DNA of 64,000 bases from Bryobacterales bacterium. GTDB lineage: Bacteria; Acidobacteriota; Terriglobia; Bryobacterales; UBA6623. The stretch lies in contig JAPOOG010000115.1 in NCBI GenBank assembly GCA_026713545.1, positions 45,951-109,950 on the forward strand, in the 5' to 3' direction. Of the stretch, positions 44,748-54,038 are shown piece after piece. Both the position numbers and the translations under genes were made by a program. Each line of letters opens with the position of its first letter. The stretch's first letter is position 1. The notes beneath the pieces were generated by a model. It was not told the DNA's origin, made no database searches, and was given only the letters and a program-made list of their open reading frames with translations.

Positions 44748-44942
44748 TAGGGATTATATCCCAAAGCGACCAAATCCCCTGACATCCTTTGGCATTCTCC
44801 CCTTTGGTCAAGTCGGCAGCATCGCCTGTAAACGAGCGTGCTATAATCCCTTGGTTTCAGTCTGTCCCTTCCCCATGCGTGGCTCTGCTGCCTGCAGATG
44901 AGCTCGCAAATAAACCAAAAGGCAGGAAAGATTCTCAGTAGA

Positions 44943-45368
44943 ATGGCTCATAACATTTATCTCGGCAATCTCCCCGAGTGGGTAACCGCCGCCGACATCA
45001 AGTCTTGGCTGGACAGCAGCGATCTGGTGTGCGATTCGGTACGCGTGATTCGAGATTTCGAAACACAGGAATCGAAGGGCTACGCCTTCGTAGAAGCTCC
45101 GAATCAGGAGGAGATGGAGGCCATCATTCAACGCTTCAATCGTGCACCGATTGACGGCAAGCTGTTGCGCGCAAAGACTGCCCATCCCAAGGGCGACCGC
45201 CCGGCCCAGAACCGCTCCCTCCGCAAGAGGCGGCGCAGGCGGGAAGCAGGCGACGACCAAGCGTTGCCGAGCGAGTCGAAATCGATGCAAGCCGGTTCCG
45301 AAGACAAGAAGGCCCTCCAGGACGAATCGGTGGGCACACTCGGCGAAGCGTTGCAGAAAGCTCTCTAA
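44943..45368 (+). CDS. RRM-domain RNA-binding protein
   Basis: 141 residues from MAHNIYLGNLP; the longer ORF start at 44898 is possible. One RNA recognition motif spans about residues 3-78: RNP2 is IYLGNLP and RNP1 is SKGYAFVEA. The tail (80-141) begins with a basic patch (SLRKRRRRREAG) and ends acidic, so likely disordered. Bacterial RRM proteins of this kind are often cold- or stress-responsive and bind single-stranded RNA; regulation is not visible here. Confidence 0.9.
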   Translation: MAHNIYLGNLPEWVTAADIKSWLDSSDLVCDSVRVIRDFETQESKGYAFVEAPNQEEMEAIIQRFNRAPIDGKLLRAKTAHPKGDRPAQNRSLRKRRRRREAGDDQALPSESKSMQAGSEDKKALQDESVGTLGEALQKAL

Positions 45369-45399
45369 AGAGCAAGCGCCCTCTTCAGCTCAGCCTTGG

Positions 45400-46431
45400 T
45401 CAGTTACGTTGCTCGGGAACGTTCGTGACCCAGTCCAGGATGCGGTCCATCGGTTGAGCTTGTTCTGTAATCCCGGTGGCTATCTTGACCGGTGCGGCCC
45501 GGCTGTCGTCGGTTCGGATTCTGCCTTCTTCGGCGCCGGTCGTCACTACACGAAGTGACTTCTTTTCGAACCGCAGGCCCTCGGGATGCAATAGGGCCAG
45601 AACCGACGCCCCATCCCAGAGGTAATAGCGGCCGGTTTGGATCAGATGCTCGACCGCCCCGAGGATTCCTGCGGCCAGACGAGCTCCGTGAGAACGGTTA
45701 CGCTTCAAGCGGTCCAACCACGCTTGATTCAAGGGCAGTTCATTCGTTACGTCCAACGGCACGATCGTGATGTCGAGCCCTTGAGCGGCCATCGCGATCA
45801 CCCGGTCCGCTCCGACCGGGTCCACAAAGAAGTTGTACTCGGCGGTCGCCAGCACTTCGGGTATCTCTGGGTCCCGCACGTTTCCCGGTACTCGCAACGC
45901 CCCGCCCATCACGACAAGCCGCTGGACGTTGCCGAGCAGATCCGGGCGCCGATCAAAAACAGCCGAGATGTTCGTCAACGGTCCCGTCGCCAGGACCGTT
46001 ACCGGTTGCTCGGCGTTCTCGAGCAAATCTACCAGCAACGCAACGGCGGCGCGGCGATCCGATCGCACATCCAGACCGTGGAGCATGGGAAGAGCCCTTA
46101 TGTAACTGCTCGTATCCCGCCATGTCTCGGGGAAGCTGTTCCGTCCGCGCAAGGCAGGATCGTGCCCCGCCACGGGCACATCGAATCCCATGGCCTCCAA
46201 CAACAGGCCGGACGTTTCGACAGCGCTGTCGCGGTATCCCAGCCCGTAGCTGACTGTCACGCCACGCAAGTCACAACAGCGTGAACCCGCCAGCATCAGC
46301 AGCGCGATGTAGTCGTCCGGCGCCCCGTCGTGGTCCAGGATGAGCGGAATCAAACCACGCTCGTCAACGCAGCTATTGAGCATCAGGACGACTGTCACGA
46401 GCGCACTTACAAGCCACGTTCGAGGTCTCAT
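45400..46431 (-). CDS. Inosine/uridine-preferring nucleoside hydrolase, lipoprotein
   Basis: 343 residues from MRPRTWLVSALV, giving a lipobox VLMLNSC. The calcium-binding cluster is LDHDGAPDDYIAL in place of the usual DTDxGxDD. Other motifs are LATGPLTNIS, VVMGGALRVPGN, EYNFFVDPVGADRV and the Asp in YLWDGASVL. The enzyme splits the N-glycosidic bond of nucleosides or related N-ribosides; as a lipoprotein it would do so in the periplasm. A GTG 15 codons upstream overlaps the stop of the PLP gene by one base (TAGTG), so the two are coupled whatever the exact start. Confidence 0.85.
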   Translation of the reverse strand: MRPRTWLVSALVTVVLMLNSCVDERGLIPLILDHDGAPDDYIALLMLAGSRCCDLRGVTVSYGLGYRDSAVETSGLLLEAMGFDVPVAGHDPALRGRNSFPETWRDTSSYIRALPMLHGLDVRSDRRAAVALLVDLLENAEQPVTVLATGPLTNISAVFDRRPDLLGNVQRLVVMGGALRVPGNVRDPEIPEVLATAEYNFFVDPVGADRVIAMAAQGLDITIVPLDVTNELPLNQAWLDRLKRNRSHGARLAAGILGAVEHLIQTGRYYLWDGASVLALLHPEGLRFEKKSLRVVTTGAEEGRIRTDDSRAAPVKIATGITEQAQPMDRILDWVTNVPEQRN

Positions 46432-46475
46432 TCCCTTTGCAACAACCTTGGCGAACTGTAGACGGTGGCGGACCA

Positions 46476-47672
46476 CTAGGCGCTCTGCGTCATGATCTCA
46501 GCGAGCCGCGAGGCTACGATTTGGTCTTCCCCTTCCCGCAGCATCCAGACGCCCAACTCGATCCGGTCGGGAGGGCTTGACCGTACTTCGATCGACGGCG
46601 TGCCCATGCGCAGTTGCTCCTTGACCTCGGCCGCCGTGAACCCCAGCTTTGCCTCGTCCCAAAGAATCCGAAGGTGGGGGACATGGTAGTGGAGCGGAGG
46701 CGCAAACATCTCCGTCTTGATGCCGTCGATCTTTGAGACTTCGTCCGCGATGAATTTTACACGGCGCTCCCACTCCTGCCAGTCGGCGTCGTGGTCACGC
46801 TGCAGGTAGACCTCGACAGCAACGAGCATCGCAAGTAACGTCTCTTTACTCACCTTCATCCCACGGCCGATGCCACGGCTGTTCGGTGGAGCATTCACTC
46901 GGGCCGCCTTGATGAGATCCTTGCGACCCAGCAGGAGGCCGGCGTTCTGCGGGCCACAAATTCCCTTCCCTCCCGAGACGGTTACCAAGTCGAACCCCAT
47001 GTTCAGGTATTCCCAAAGATGCTCTTTCGGCGGTACGTCCGCGGCGCAATCGTCGAATGTCGGCACATTGTGTTTCTTGCCCAGTTCCGCGAACTCGGCG
47101 ACCTTGATCCGGCCATCCGGATCGTTAGTGTTGTTGAACAGCATCATGGCCGTGTTCTCGTTGATCGCGCCTTCGAGTTCTTCGCGTGTTTCAACCTCCA
47201 CGAACCGAACACCGCAATTCAGCACCGCCCGTTCATATCCGTAGCGGTGCGCTTTCTGGATAATCACTTCGTTCTTCAGACCTGTGGTATCCGGTAGTTG
47301 CTGAACGGCCTTGGACTCACCACGGGTAACGCACGCGGCCGTGCCCAGCGTCAGTCCTGACGCGGCGCCCGCCGTGACCATCGCCGCTTCGCAACCGGTC
47401 ATCTCCGCCAGCTTCTTGCCGACGGCATCGTGCAGGTCGTTGAGACGGACATAACGTGATGAAGCATAGACGTAGGCCTCGACGGCCTCGCGAGGCATCA
47501 GCGCCCCGGTGAGCATCGTGTACGGTTCTGCCGCGTTGATGAACTCGGTCAGTCCCAACTCGGCGAAATAATCGCGTGAGGCCGCCTTGGGAGGCGACAA
47601 CGTACATCCCGAACCACCCACGCCCAGCAGCGCGCCCGAGACACCGCATAAAAACCCTCTACGATTCGTCAT
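46476..47672 (-). CDS. Exported PLP-dependent SelA-like enzyme (Tat signal plus lipobox)
   Basis: 398 residues from MTNRRGFLCGVSGALL with AGGAG six bases upstream. The signal has the Tat motif and ends in GSGC, a lipobox, so a Tat-exported lipoprotein is likely. The fold is the selenocysteine synthase/cystathionine type: TAGAASGLTLGTAA, DDCAADVPP and the PLP Lys in VSGGKGICGPQNAGLL. Relatives act on D-glucosaminate phosphate or seryl-tRNA; this group is largely uncharacterised. The nucleoside hydrolase follows without a gap. Confidence 0.8.
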   Translation of the reverse strand: MTNRRGFLCGVSGALLGVGGSGCTLSPPKAASRDYFAELGLTEFINAAEPYTMLTGALMPREAVEAYVYASSRYVRLNDLHDAVGKKLAEMTGCEAAMVTAGAASGLTLGTAACVTRGESKAVQQLPDTTGLKNEVIIQKAHRYGYERAVLNCGVRFVEVETREELEGAINENTAMMLFNNTNDPDGRIKVAEFAELGKKHNVPTFDDCAADVPPKEHLWEYLNMGFDLVTVSGGKGICGPQNAGLLLGRKDLIKAARVNAPPNSRGIGRGMKVSKETLLAMLVAVEVYLQRDHDADWQEWERRVKFIADEVSKIDGIKTEMFAPPLHYHVPHLRILWDEAKLGFTAAEVKEQLRMGTPSIEVRSSPPDRIELGVWMLREGEDQIVASRLAEIMTQSA

Positions 47673-47729
47673 GGAAATCTCCTGTAGGAAGAAACTCAAT
47701 GGGCGCAGCAGGCGGGCGCCGCCACCAGA

Positions 47730-49220
47730 CTAAGGAGCGTCGACCCGTACATAGACTTGCGCAATCGCTTTCTCGCCACGCTCATTCGAGCGCTCGACAC
47801 GAGCGATGTAGTCGCCCGGCTTCTCATAGACGTGGGTTGTCACGGCGTAGCCGTCCTTGGCGTGCTTGTTGACGTTGCCGTCGGATTGCACCGTCACCGG
47901 CGGGCTGCCGTCACCGAAGCTCCACGTTTCCTTGCCGTGCGTAGTGCGGAACGCTCGGACCTTGAACGTCACCGTGTCGCCGGCTTTCAACCCCATCGTG
48001 GGGGAGTAGACCGCATGCAAGGTGGGCGGCACTTTCTCATCGCCCGGTGCGTCTGACGTCTTCGCTACGACTTGCACGATCCCGAAGTCATAGTCGGTGT
48101 TCCCCTGGCCGTCAGTAACTTTGAGAACCTCGCTGTAGACGCCCGGTTCTTGATAAGTGCGTTCGACCCTGGGTCCGGCGGCATCGGACCCATCGGTAAA
48201 CCGCCACGAAAAGCTCGCGATCCTTCCGCTCTTGGCCCAAGACTTGCTGCCGTCCAAAGCGACACTCTCTCCGGCCACAACAAAATGATGAGGCCGGGCT
48301 ACGGCGATCACCGACGGCTTGTGCTCCCAATGGTAGGCATTCCAAAGAAATGCGTATCCCTCCTGCGTGCCCCACTTGCCCGAAGGCTGCTTGCTCTTGA
48401 TTTCAAAATGCAAGTGCGACCAACCGCCGCTGCCGCCTTCCTTGCCCAGTAAGCCCAGCCGCTGACCAAGCCTGACACGCTTCCCCAATTCGACTTCTTC
48501 ATCAAACGAGTGCAGATGGCTGTAACGGTAGTACCAGCCGCGGCGATCACGGATGTAGATCACGTCATAGCGCGGCTGAACAGGCGTGCCTTCGTCCTGC
48601 CCGGAGAGCACTTCGTCGCCTAGCGAGACGACGAGACCGTCCGTCGCCGCGACAACCTCGATCCTCTCCTCTGCCCCACCGATATCCAGTCCACTGTGGT
48701 AATAGATCGCTCGGCTCGACGGCCTCTCCCCACCGTCCACAAAGACCGGCTCGTTCGACATCTGCGTATCGCTCGCGAACCAACGTTGCTTCACGGGATA
48801 GGCGAACGTACCCGGCTTGATGTAGGGATACCCCTTGGGCCAAAAGCGCAGCCGCGCATCCTTTTCGAGACCCCAGGGCCCGCCCTGGCGATGGCTGTTC
48901 GAACGATAGCCGCCCGTCACCGGGCAATCGACCTCGACCGTGCCTACCACCACCGGCAACTGATAGTTGCCGCAGTTCAGTGTGGTTCGGATGCCATCGA
49001 TCCGGACATCCACTTCGGCTTTTCGGATTGCGTCGCGGATGGGGTCCCCTATCTCGTTGACGCCAAGCAGCTTCACGGTCGTCGTGAAGCGATTGCTCAA
49101 CTCGACTTCCTGCGTCTCACCGACATCCAGGTCCGCCACACGGACCAGTTCGTAGATTACGCTGCGTTGACCAAATGCGGGGAGCGACAGCGCAAGGAGC
49201 AGCGGCACAAGACACTGCAT
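47730..49220 (-). CDS. Exported M23-family metallopeptidase with C-terminal PKD domains
   Basis: 496 residues from MQCLVPLLLALSLPAFGQ, a signal peptide. Residues about 190-310 are the LytM/M23 domain: YYHSGLDIGG supplies His and Asp, YSHLHSF and WSHLHFEI the other metal His. Two PKD-like domains follow (GESVALDGSKSW to VTDGQGNTDYDF, and KAGDTVTFKVRAF to ANERGEKA-type end). M23 enzymes cut peptidoglycan peptides; PKD domains suggest surface interaction. Substrate not predictable. Confidence 0.88.
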   Translation of the reverse strand: MQCLVPLLLALSLPAFGQRSVIYELVRVADLDVGETQEVELSNRFTTTVKLLGVNEIGDPIRDAIRKAEVDVRIDGIRTTLNCGNYQLPVVVGTVEVDCPVTGGYRSNSHRQGGPWGLEKDARLRFWPKGYPYIKPGTFAYPVKQRWFASDTQMSNEPVFVDGGERPSSRAIYYHSGLDIGGAEERIEVVAATDGLVVSLGDEVLSGQDEGTPVQPRYDVIYIRDRRGWYYRYSHLHSFDEEVELGKRVRLGQRLGLLGKEGGSGGWSHLHFEIKSKQPSGKWGTQEGYAFLWNAYHWEHKPSVIAVARPHHFVVAGESVALDGSKSWAKSGRIASFSWRFTDGSDAAGPRVERTYQEPGVYSEVLKVTDGQGNTDYDFGIVQVVAKTSDAPGDEKVPPTLHAVYSPTMGLKAGDTVTFKVRAFRTTHGKETWSFGDGSPPVTVQSDGNVNKHAKDGYAVTTHVYEKPGDYIARVERSNERGEKAIAQVYVRVDAP

Positions 49221-49499
49221 CCGCGGGAGCTTCAGCACCCTAGCTGCAAAGCACTGTGTTGGCATACCTCAGATCCGAATGTTGCAGACGCAGCCAGAAA
49301 TGCGGACAGGAGTCACTGCTATGGGAACAACTCGAGGCCAATATTCCCTCCTGTCCGGCCACCGACGCTGAGCATCGGAACCAGCCGCCCCAAGCGATGA
49401 AATTATAGCGATTTCAATCGCTAAAACCTATCGACCAAAACAAGACAGACAAAGTTTGCATGCAAAGTTCCGCAAACAAGTTCCCCGCGCAAGCCCGCA

Positions 49500-49889
49500 T
49501 TAAACCAGGATCGGCAACTCGATCAACAGCTCGTCCTGCGCGGCAAAATGTGCGCCGCAGTGCGGGCAGTTGAGGAACGGATAGAGCGTCGGTTGTTCGT
49601 ATTCGCCGCCGCACTCTCCGCACTGGATTTCGTCGTTGCCGCAGCGCACATGTTGAATGATCTTGCGCGACTCGTCGATGCGGGGTTCACGTCCCCGAAT
49701 CGAGAGAGAGCACCACGGGCAGAAATCGTACGCCTCGTACTCCCCTTCGGGATAGGGGAGCAGACAACGACGGCAGCACGGCGTGTTGCCAGTCGTGCGG
49801 CCGAGGTGCGCCAGCATCTCGTCACGCAGGCGGATCAGAGTCCGGCGGGCGTTGGGCTGTAGCTCGTCGAAATCCAACAATTTCGTCAC
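49500..49889 (-). CDS. Small protein with two zinc-ribbon motifs
   Basis: 129 residues, GTG start. Cys pairs CCRRC/CPWC (about residues 38-59) and CGEC/CPHC (about 90-112) form two putative zinc ribbons; the first half (MTKLLDFDELQPNARRTLIR) is helical. The ORF has good codon use and lies between repeats-free spaces. No family recognised; a role in protein or nucleic-acid binding is only a guess. The 279 bp from the M23 gene to here hold no other gene. Confidence 0.65.
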   Translation of the reverse strand: MTKLLDFDELQPNARRTLIRLRDEMLAHLGRTTGNTPCCRRCLLPYPEGEYEAYDFCPWCSLSIRGREPRIDESRKIIQHVRCGNDEIQCGECGGEYEQPTLYPFLNCPHCGAHFAAQDELLIELPILV

Positions 49890-49943
49890 TCACCCGCCCC
49901 CGCTGTTGGACAGCCGTAGAGCCGCCCACGCTACAGCGTCAAC

Positions 49944-51212
49944 TCAGGCGAGCCGATTCTTCAAGTCCGTTACACCGGCGATGGCGCGCTCGACGTGCTC
50001 CATCGTGTTGTAGAGGTGCGGGCAGAGCCGCAACCCTCCGGTCGCAGATCCCGCAATGCCGTATTTGTCATACATCGCGTTGACCAAGTCTCTGCGATTC
50101 TGATCAGGCACCTCGACGATGCACACGCCGCCGCTGACCTTCTCATCCATCGGCGTCACGAGCTTCGCGCCGACATCCCGCAAACCCTTCTTGAGAGTCT
50201 GGACCAGGGCGTAGAGGCGACCTTCGACCGCGGCAGGGCCGAGCATGGCGTGCATGTCGGCCATGGTGCCGACCGCGGCTAATCGTGAGTCGTCCCTCTG
50301 GCCGAAAGACTCGAACTTCCGTGCTCCCTGGAGAGCGGTTTCGGCTTTTTTCCCCCAACTGGGAGCCACAATGTTCGGCCACACTTCGCCGATGCGGTCT
50401 TTCTTGATGTACAGCAGTCCTACTTCGCGTGGGCCGCAAAACCACTTGTGCGAGCTGGCCGTGTAGGAATCGCAACCTATGTCATGGACATCGAGCGCTA
50501 CCGCGCCCCAGGACTGAGCGCCGTCGAGGTGATAGTAGATGCCTCGCCGCTTCGCCACAGCTCCGATCGCCATGACGGGGAGCCGGATCCCGCTGACGTT
50601 CGAGATGTGGGTGATCGACAGCAGCCGCGTGCGATCGGAGAGCTCGGCCTCGATGGCGTCGACGAGCGCTTGCTCGTTTTCAGGCTGTTTCGGGACAGCG
50701 ATACGCCTGACCGAGAAGCCTCGACGCGCGGATCGGACATCCCAAGCGACGTTGTTGGTGGGATGGTTCTGTTCCCAGATGACGACTTCATCTCCCTTGC
50801 CGAGCGAGAGGCCATTGTTGATGACGTTGTTGGCCTCGCTTGTGTTGCGGACCAGGGCAACCTCGTCCGGGTCGGCTCCGATGCCTTCGGCGACCTTGCG
50901 GCGCGACTCTTCCAGCAGCTTGCCGAACTTGCCGCGGTTGTTGAACGAGCAGTCATGATCGATGTCCCGCGTGAAGCGGACCACCTGTTCGGTCACGACC
51001 CGCGGCGAAGGACAGAGGTTCGCGGCGTTCATCGGCACCTTGGAGTCGTCGAACGGAAACTGCTGACGCACGAGCTCCCAACGCGACTCGATGCCGGCGG
51101 TAGCCGCGAGAGCGGGGCGGAGTTCCGCAAGGGAGGCAACGGCGGAGGGCAAGAACGCGGTGCTGCCAGCCAAGCTCTGCAAGAACGAACGGCGGGACGG
51201 GACGGTGGGCAT
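49944..51212 (-). CDS. Tat-exported class V aminotransferase-fold PLP enzyme
   Basis: 422 residues from MPTVPSRRSFLQSLAGSTAF, with AAGGAG five bases upstream; the ORF-track start at 51314 is in another region without a site. SRRSFLQ and the hydrophobic stretch form a twin-arginine signal. The fold is cysteine-desulfurase or kynureninase-like: VRNTSEANNVINNGL, HHLDGAQSWGA-type motif (YYHLDGAQSW) and the PLP Lys in SSHKWFCGP. The family covers isopenicillin-N-epimerase-like enzymes. Exported, cofactor-loaded PLP enzymes like this one are usually uncharacterised. Confidence 0.87.
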   Translation of the reverse strand: MPTVPSRRSFLQSLAGSTAFLPSAVASLAELRPALAATAGIESRWELVRQQFPFDDSKVPMNAANLCPSPRVVTEQVVRFTRDIDHDCSFNNRGKFGKLLEESRRKVAEGIGADPDEVALVRNTSEANNVINNGLSLGKGDEVVIWEQNHPTNNVAWDVRSARRGFSVRRIAVPKQPENEQALVDAIEAELSDRTRLLSITHISNVSGIRLPVMAIGAVAKRRGIYYHLDGAQSWGAVALDVHDIGCDSYTASSHKWFCGPREVGLLYIKKDRIGEVWPNIVAPSWGKKAETALQGARKFESFGQRDDSRLAAVGTMADMHAMLGPAAVEGRLYALVQTLKKGLRDVGAKLVTPMDEKVSGGVCIVEVPDQNRRDLVNAMYDKYGIAGSATGGLRLCPHLYNTMEHVERAIAGVTDLKNRLA

Positions 51213-51344
51213 GACTACTCCTTTGGCGCGGCTATTGTGGCTGCTGTTGCTGCCAATGATAACGCGTCGCGGGCGTTGCCGGGGAGATCGGCCCCGGGGA
51301 GGTAGAGGGCTCAAGATGCCGCACCCTGCGCTTCATCGTGAAAT

Positions 51345-52172
51345 TCAGGCGTGTGCTTCCACCTGCCGGCCACGGCGGGCGAAGACGAGGTAGGCGCCGG
51401 CGAGAATCAGCACAACCGCGACCCACTGCGTTGTGCTGAGAGGTCCGTCGAAGGGAAAGGCGCGGACGGAGGCGTCCCGGAAGAACTCGACGACGAGCCG
51501 GAAGGTGGAATACAACATCAGATACCAGCCGAGCACGGTTCCGGGCCGGTGCGGGCGTTCGAGCAGCCGCCAAAGGATGAGACCTACCGCCAGGGCGCCC
51601 GCCGCCTCGTAAAGCTGGGTCGGGTGCAAGTGAACGTTCAGCGGCACACCGACCAATCGGTGGGCATTCGGGTCGGTGAAGGCCAGTCCCCAGGGGACGT
51701 CCGTCGGCTTGCCCCAGCAGCAACCCGCAGCGAAGCAGCCCAAGCGGCCGACGGAATGTCCGATGGCTACGGCTGGGGCGAACAGGTCGGCGGTGGCCAG
51801 GCCGGGCAGTCCTTCTCGGCGCGCATACCAGAACGCGGTCGCCATGGCGGCGAGAAGTCCTCCGTAGAAGATGCCTCCCGCTTGCAGCGCGCTCAACGAG
51901 AACAGACGGCTGGGGTCATTCAAATAGATGTCAATGTCCACCAGCATCATGAACAGCTTGGCCCCGACAATCGCCGCCAAGGCGACGTAGACGCCGAGGT
52001 TCATCATCTTGTCGGCGTCGAAGCCGTGCCGCTTCGCCAGCCGCGCGAGCAGGTAGAGTCCGACGAGGAAGCCTGAGGCAACAAGCACGCCGTAGGTCGG
52101 CAGTGAAAACGGACCTATTTCTCCCAGTAACGGAAGGGACAGCGGCCCGAGCGTGAAGAGTGTGGGACACAT
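51345..52172 (-). CDS. lgt: Prolipoprotein diacylglyceryl transferase
   Basis: 275 residues, about seven membrane segments. The Lgt signature is HSVGRLGCFAAGCCWGKPTD with the preceding RREGLPGL region; HLHPTQLYEA is also conserved. Lgt adds the diacylglyceryl group to lipoprotein Cys residues. It lies six bases after the stop of lspA on the same strand, so the two lipoprotein-processing genes form an operon. Confidence 0.96.
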   Translation of the reverse strand: MCPTLFTLGPLSLPLLGEIGPFSLPTYGVLVASGFLVGLYLLARLAKRHGFDADKMMNLGVYVALAAIVGAKLFMMLVDIDIYLNDPSRLFSLSALQAGGIFYGGLLAAMATAFWYARREGLPGLATADLFAPAVAIGHSVGRLGCFAAGCCWGKPTDVPWGLAFTDPNAHRLVGVPLNVHLHPTQLYEAAGALAVGLILWRLLERPHRPGTVLGWYLMLYSTFRLVVEFFRDASVRAFPFDGPLSTTQWVAVVLILAGAYLVFARRGRQVEAHA

Positions 52173-52178
52173 GGCGGG

Positions 52179-52685
52179 TTAAGCCGATTCGGGTTCTTGA
52201 CCGGGCCGTTGTCGGGGACGGAAGGATTCAAGCAATAAGAGTCCGGCGCCGACGGTGATGCAGCTATCGGCCACATTGAATGCCGGCCAGTGGTACGCAC
52301 CTACATAGAAATCCAGAAAGTCGACCACGTAGCCGTATGCGAAGCGGTCATAGAGATTGCCGGCCGCGCCGGCCAGTATCATCGTCAAGCCGAGGGTCGT
52401 CCGCAGGCCGGCGGACTCGGTCTTCGAGAAGATGTAGACAATAAACACCAGGGCGGCGATTGAGAACAGGGGAATGACGTAGTCCTTCACGAATGGTTGA
52501 GCGTCAGCAAAAAGACTGAACGCGATGCCGGTATTCCGCGTGTGGACCAAGTTGAAGAAACTGTCGATGACGGGCTTGCTGTCGTAGAGGAGCATTTTCT
52601 CGGCGACAGCGAGTTTGGTGATACGGTCGAGGGCAATGAGAAACGCCGCCAGCAGGACATAAGGCATTCGCGACCGAATTGTCAT
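52179..52685 (-). CDS. lspA: Lipoprotein signal peptidase
   Basis: 168 residues with four membrane segments. Conserved LspA motifs: TRNTGIAFSL, then the first catalytic Asp in GAAGNLYDRFAYGYVVDF and the second in FNVADSCI. It removes the lipoprotein signal after Lgt. The start chosen, MTIRSRMPYVLL, avoids a TTG upstream in the ORF track. It is cotranscribed with lgt and serves the lipoproteins seen here (LptE, nucleoside hydrolase, PLP enzyme). Confidence 0.95.
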   Translation of the reverse strand: MTIRSRMPYVLLAAFLIALDRITKLAVAEKMLLYDSKPVIDSFFNLVHTRNTGIAFSLFADAQPFVKDYVIPLFSIAALVFIVYIFSKTESAGLRTTLGLTMILAGAAGNLYDRFAYGYVVDFLDFYVGAYHWPAFNVADSCITVGAGLLLLESFRPRQRPGQEPESA

Positions 52686-53141
52686 GAAAGGCAACGACGG
52701 CTCGTTGCAATCGGACCGCAACGAGCCCTAAGTCTAGCAACGTGCCGAGCCGCGCCGTGAACGTTGCCCGTTCACTGTTAATCCCTGTCGACTGGCCCCG
52801 TCTTGCGTAGATGCGGTTGCAGGACGCATCTGGCCTGGGATCCGTGGGAAACCTTTCTCGACTCAACTGGATCCTGGTCAGCACGGCCGGCGACATCAAT
52901 CTGCGTGAGTACGATATGCTGTTCATCCGCCCCGGTTCATGGTGGGGCCTGGCGGACATCTCCCTGATGGCAACCTCGCCTACGAAGGGATTACCTTTGA
53001 CTGATCTGACCGTGATGCTCCCACCGGTTGCCTGCGAACTTGTTTTTCTGAAGGCTTAACCTGCGGATATGGCGCAATGTCCTCAGAAGCAAACAATAAA
53101 GCAGTGAAACCCTCAGACGTATTCTTGCGTCCAAGCTGCCC
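52686..53141. other. Divergent intergenic region with one doubtful short ORF
   Basis: 456 bp. An 82-residue plus-strand frame (52811-53059) has no ribosome-binding site and no family motif and was not called as a gene. Nothing else is recognised. Confidence 0.4.
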
Positions 53142-54038
53142 GTGAGAGGTTACCTGTTCCTCCGGTGGTTCACCGTCAGCGCCATGGCTCTGTCAGCAGG
53201 ATTCCCTCAGGGCCAACCCCGAACCACAACAGAGGAGCGACAGGAGCTGGATCGGGAACAGGATCGGGCCGCCTACGAGTATCGACAAACCGAGCGGGCG
53301 CGGGATCAGTTTTATCAGCGGAATGTGCCGGGCCACGAGCGGAGAGACAGGACTTTTGGCAGACTTTATCGAAAATACTCTCGGGAGACGAAGCCGTCGT
53401 TCGAAAGCATTACAAACCTGGCGGCCCCCAAAGCAGCCCGCAGAGCCTACCAGAAGGCTCTGAGAGCTCTGGACCGCGAGCCGCCCGAATACGTCGGCGC
53501 CATGAACAGCGTCAAGGAAGCGCTCGAACTCTATCGTGACTATGCCGCTGCATGGGTACTGCTTGGGAGAATCCAGTTGCATCGAGGCAATCGGGAAGAA
53601 GCCGTCGCGGGCTTCCAGAGGTCGATCGAGATCGATCCGAAGTATCTGGAACCCTATCCTGATCTTGCTTATCTGACAGTTGCCGAAAAGAAGTGGCCGG
53701 ATGTGATACGGCTCGGCGACGAGATGATCAAGATCAATCCGTATTTCACACTCGGCTACTACTATCGGGGCCTCGGCCTCCTTCAGCGGGATCAACTCAA
53801 AACGGCCGAAAAGGCCTTCCTCGTTGCCCTGGCCACCCCCGACATCGCCTTGTTTCCCGACGTGCACTACATGTTGGGAGAGGTCTACCGGCAGCAAGGA
53901 AGCTATCGTCTGGCGGCCCGGGAGTACCGCCTTTATCTAGCCGCTATGCCCGGAGGCTTCTGGTCAGGGTCAGCGACTCGCCGGCTCTACGAATGGGAAA
54001 CCCTCGGCGTCATCCGTACAAGAAGCGCGAACAGATAG
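53142..54038 (+). CDS. Exported TPR-repeat protein
   Basis: 298 residues, GTG start. The N-terminus (LFLRWFTVSAMALSAG) is a signal peptide. Residues about 120-280 form TPR helices: AAAWVLLGRIQLHRGNREEAVAGFQRSI, YLEPYPDLAYLTVAEKKW, LGYYYRGLGLLQRDQLKTAEKAFLVAL, VHYMLGEVYRQQGSYRLAAREY. Between signal and TPRs there is a charged, Arg-rich stretch. Such proteins mediate periplasmic protein interactions. Between 54039 and 54277 there is an AT-rich tract and no gene. Confidence 0.8.
   Translation: MRGYLFLRWFTVSAMALSAGFPQGQPRTTTEERQELDREQDRAAYEYRQTERARDQFYQRNVPGHERRDRTFGRLYRKYSRETKPSFESITNLAAPKAARRAYQKALRALDREPPEYVGAMNSVKEALELYRDYAAAWVLLGRIQLHRGNREEAVAGFQRSIEIDPKYLEPYPDLAYLTVAEKKWPDVIRLGDEMIKINPYFTLGYYYRGLGLLQRDQLKTAEKAFLVALATPDIALFPDVHYMLGEVYRQQGSYRLAAREYRLYLAAMPGGFWSGSATRRLYEWETLGVIRTRSANR

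Noticed and set aside
44375-44782. 135-residue plus-strand ORF between ftcD and the RRM gene
   Set aside because: It runs straight through repeat B7 and has no ribosome-binding site or motif.
52811-53059. 82-residue plus-strand ORF after lspA
   Set aside because: No ribosome-binding site, no family motif, and no coding bias that I can judge; kept as intergenic.
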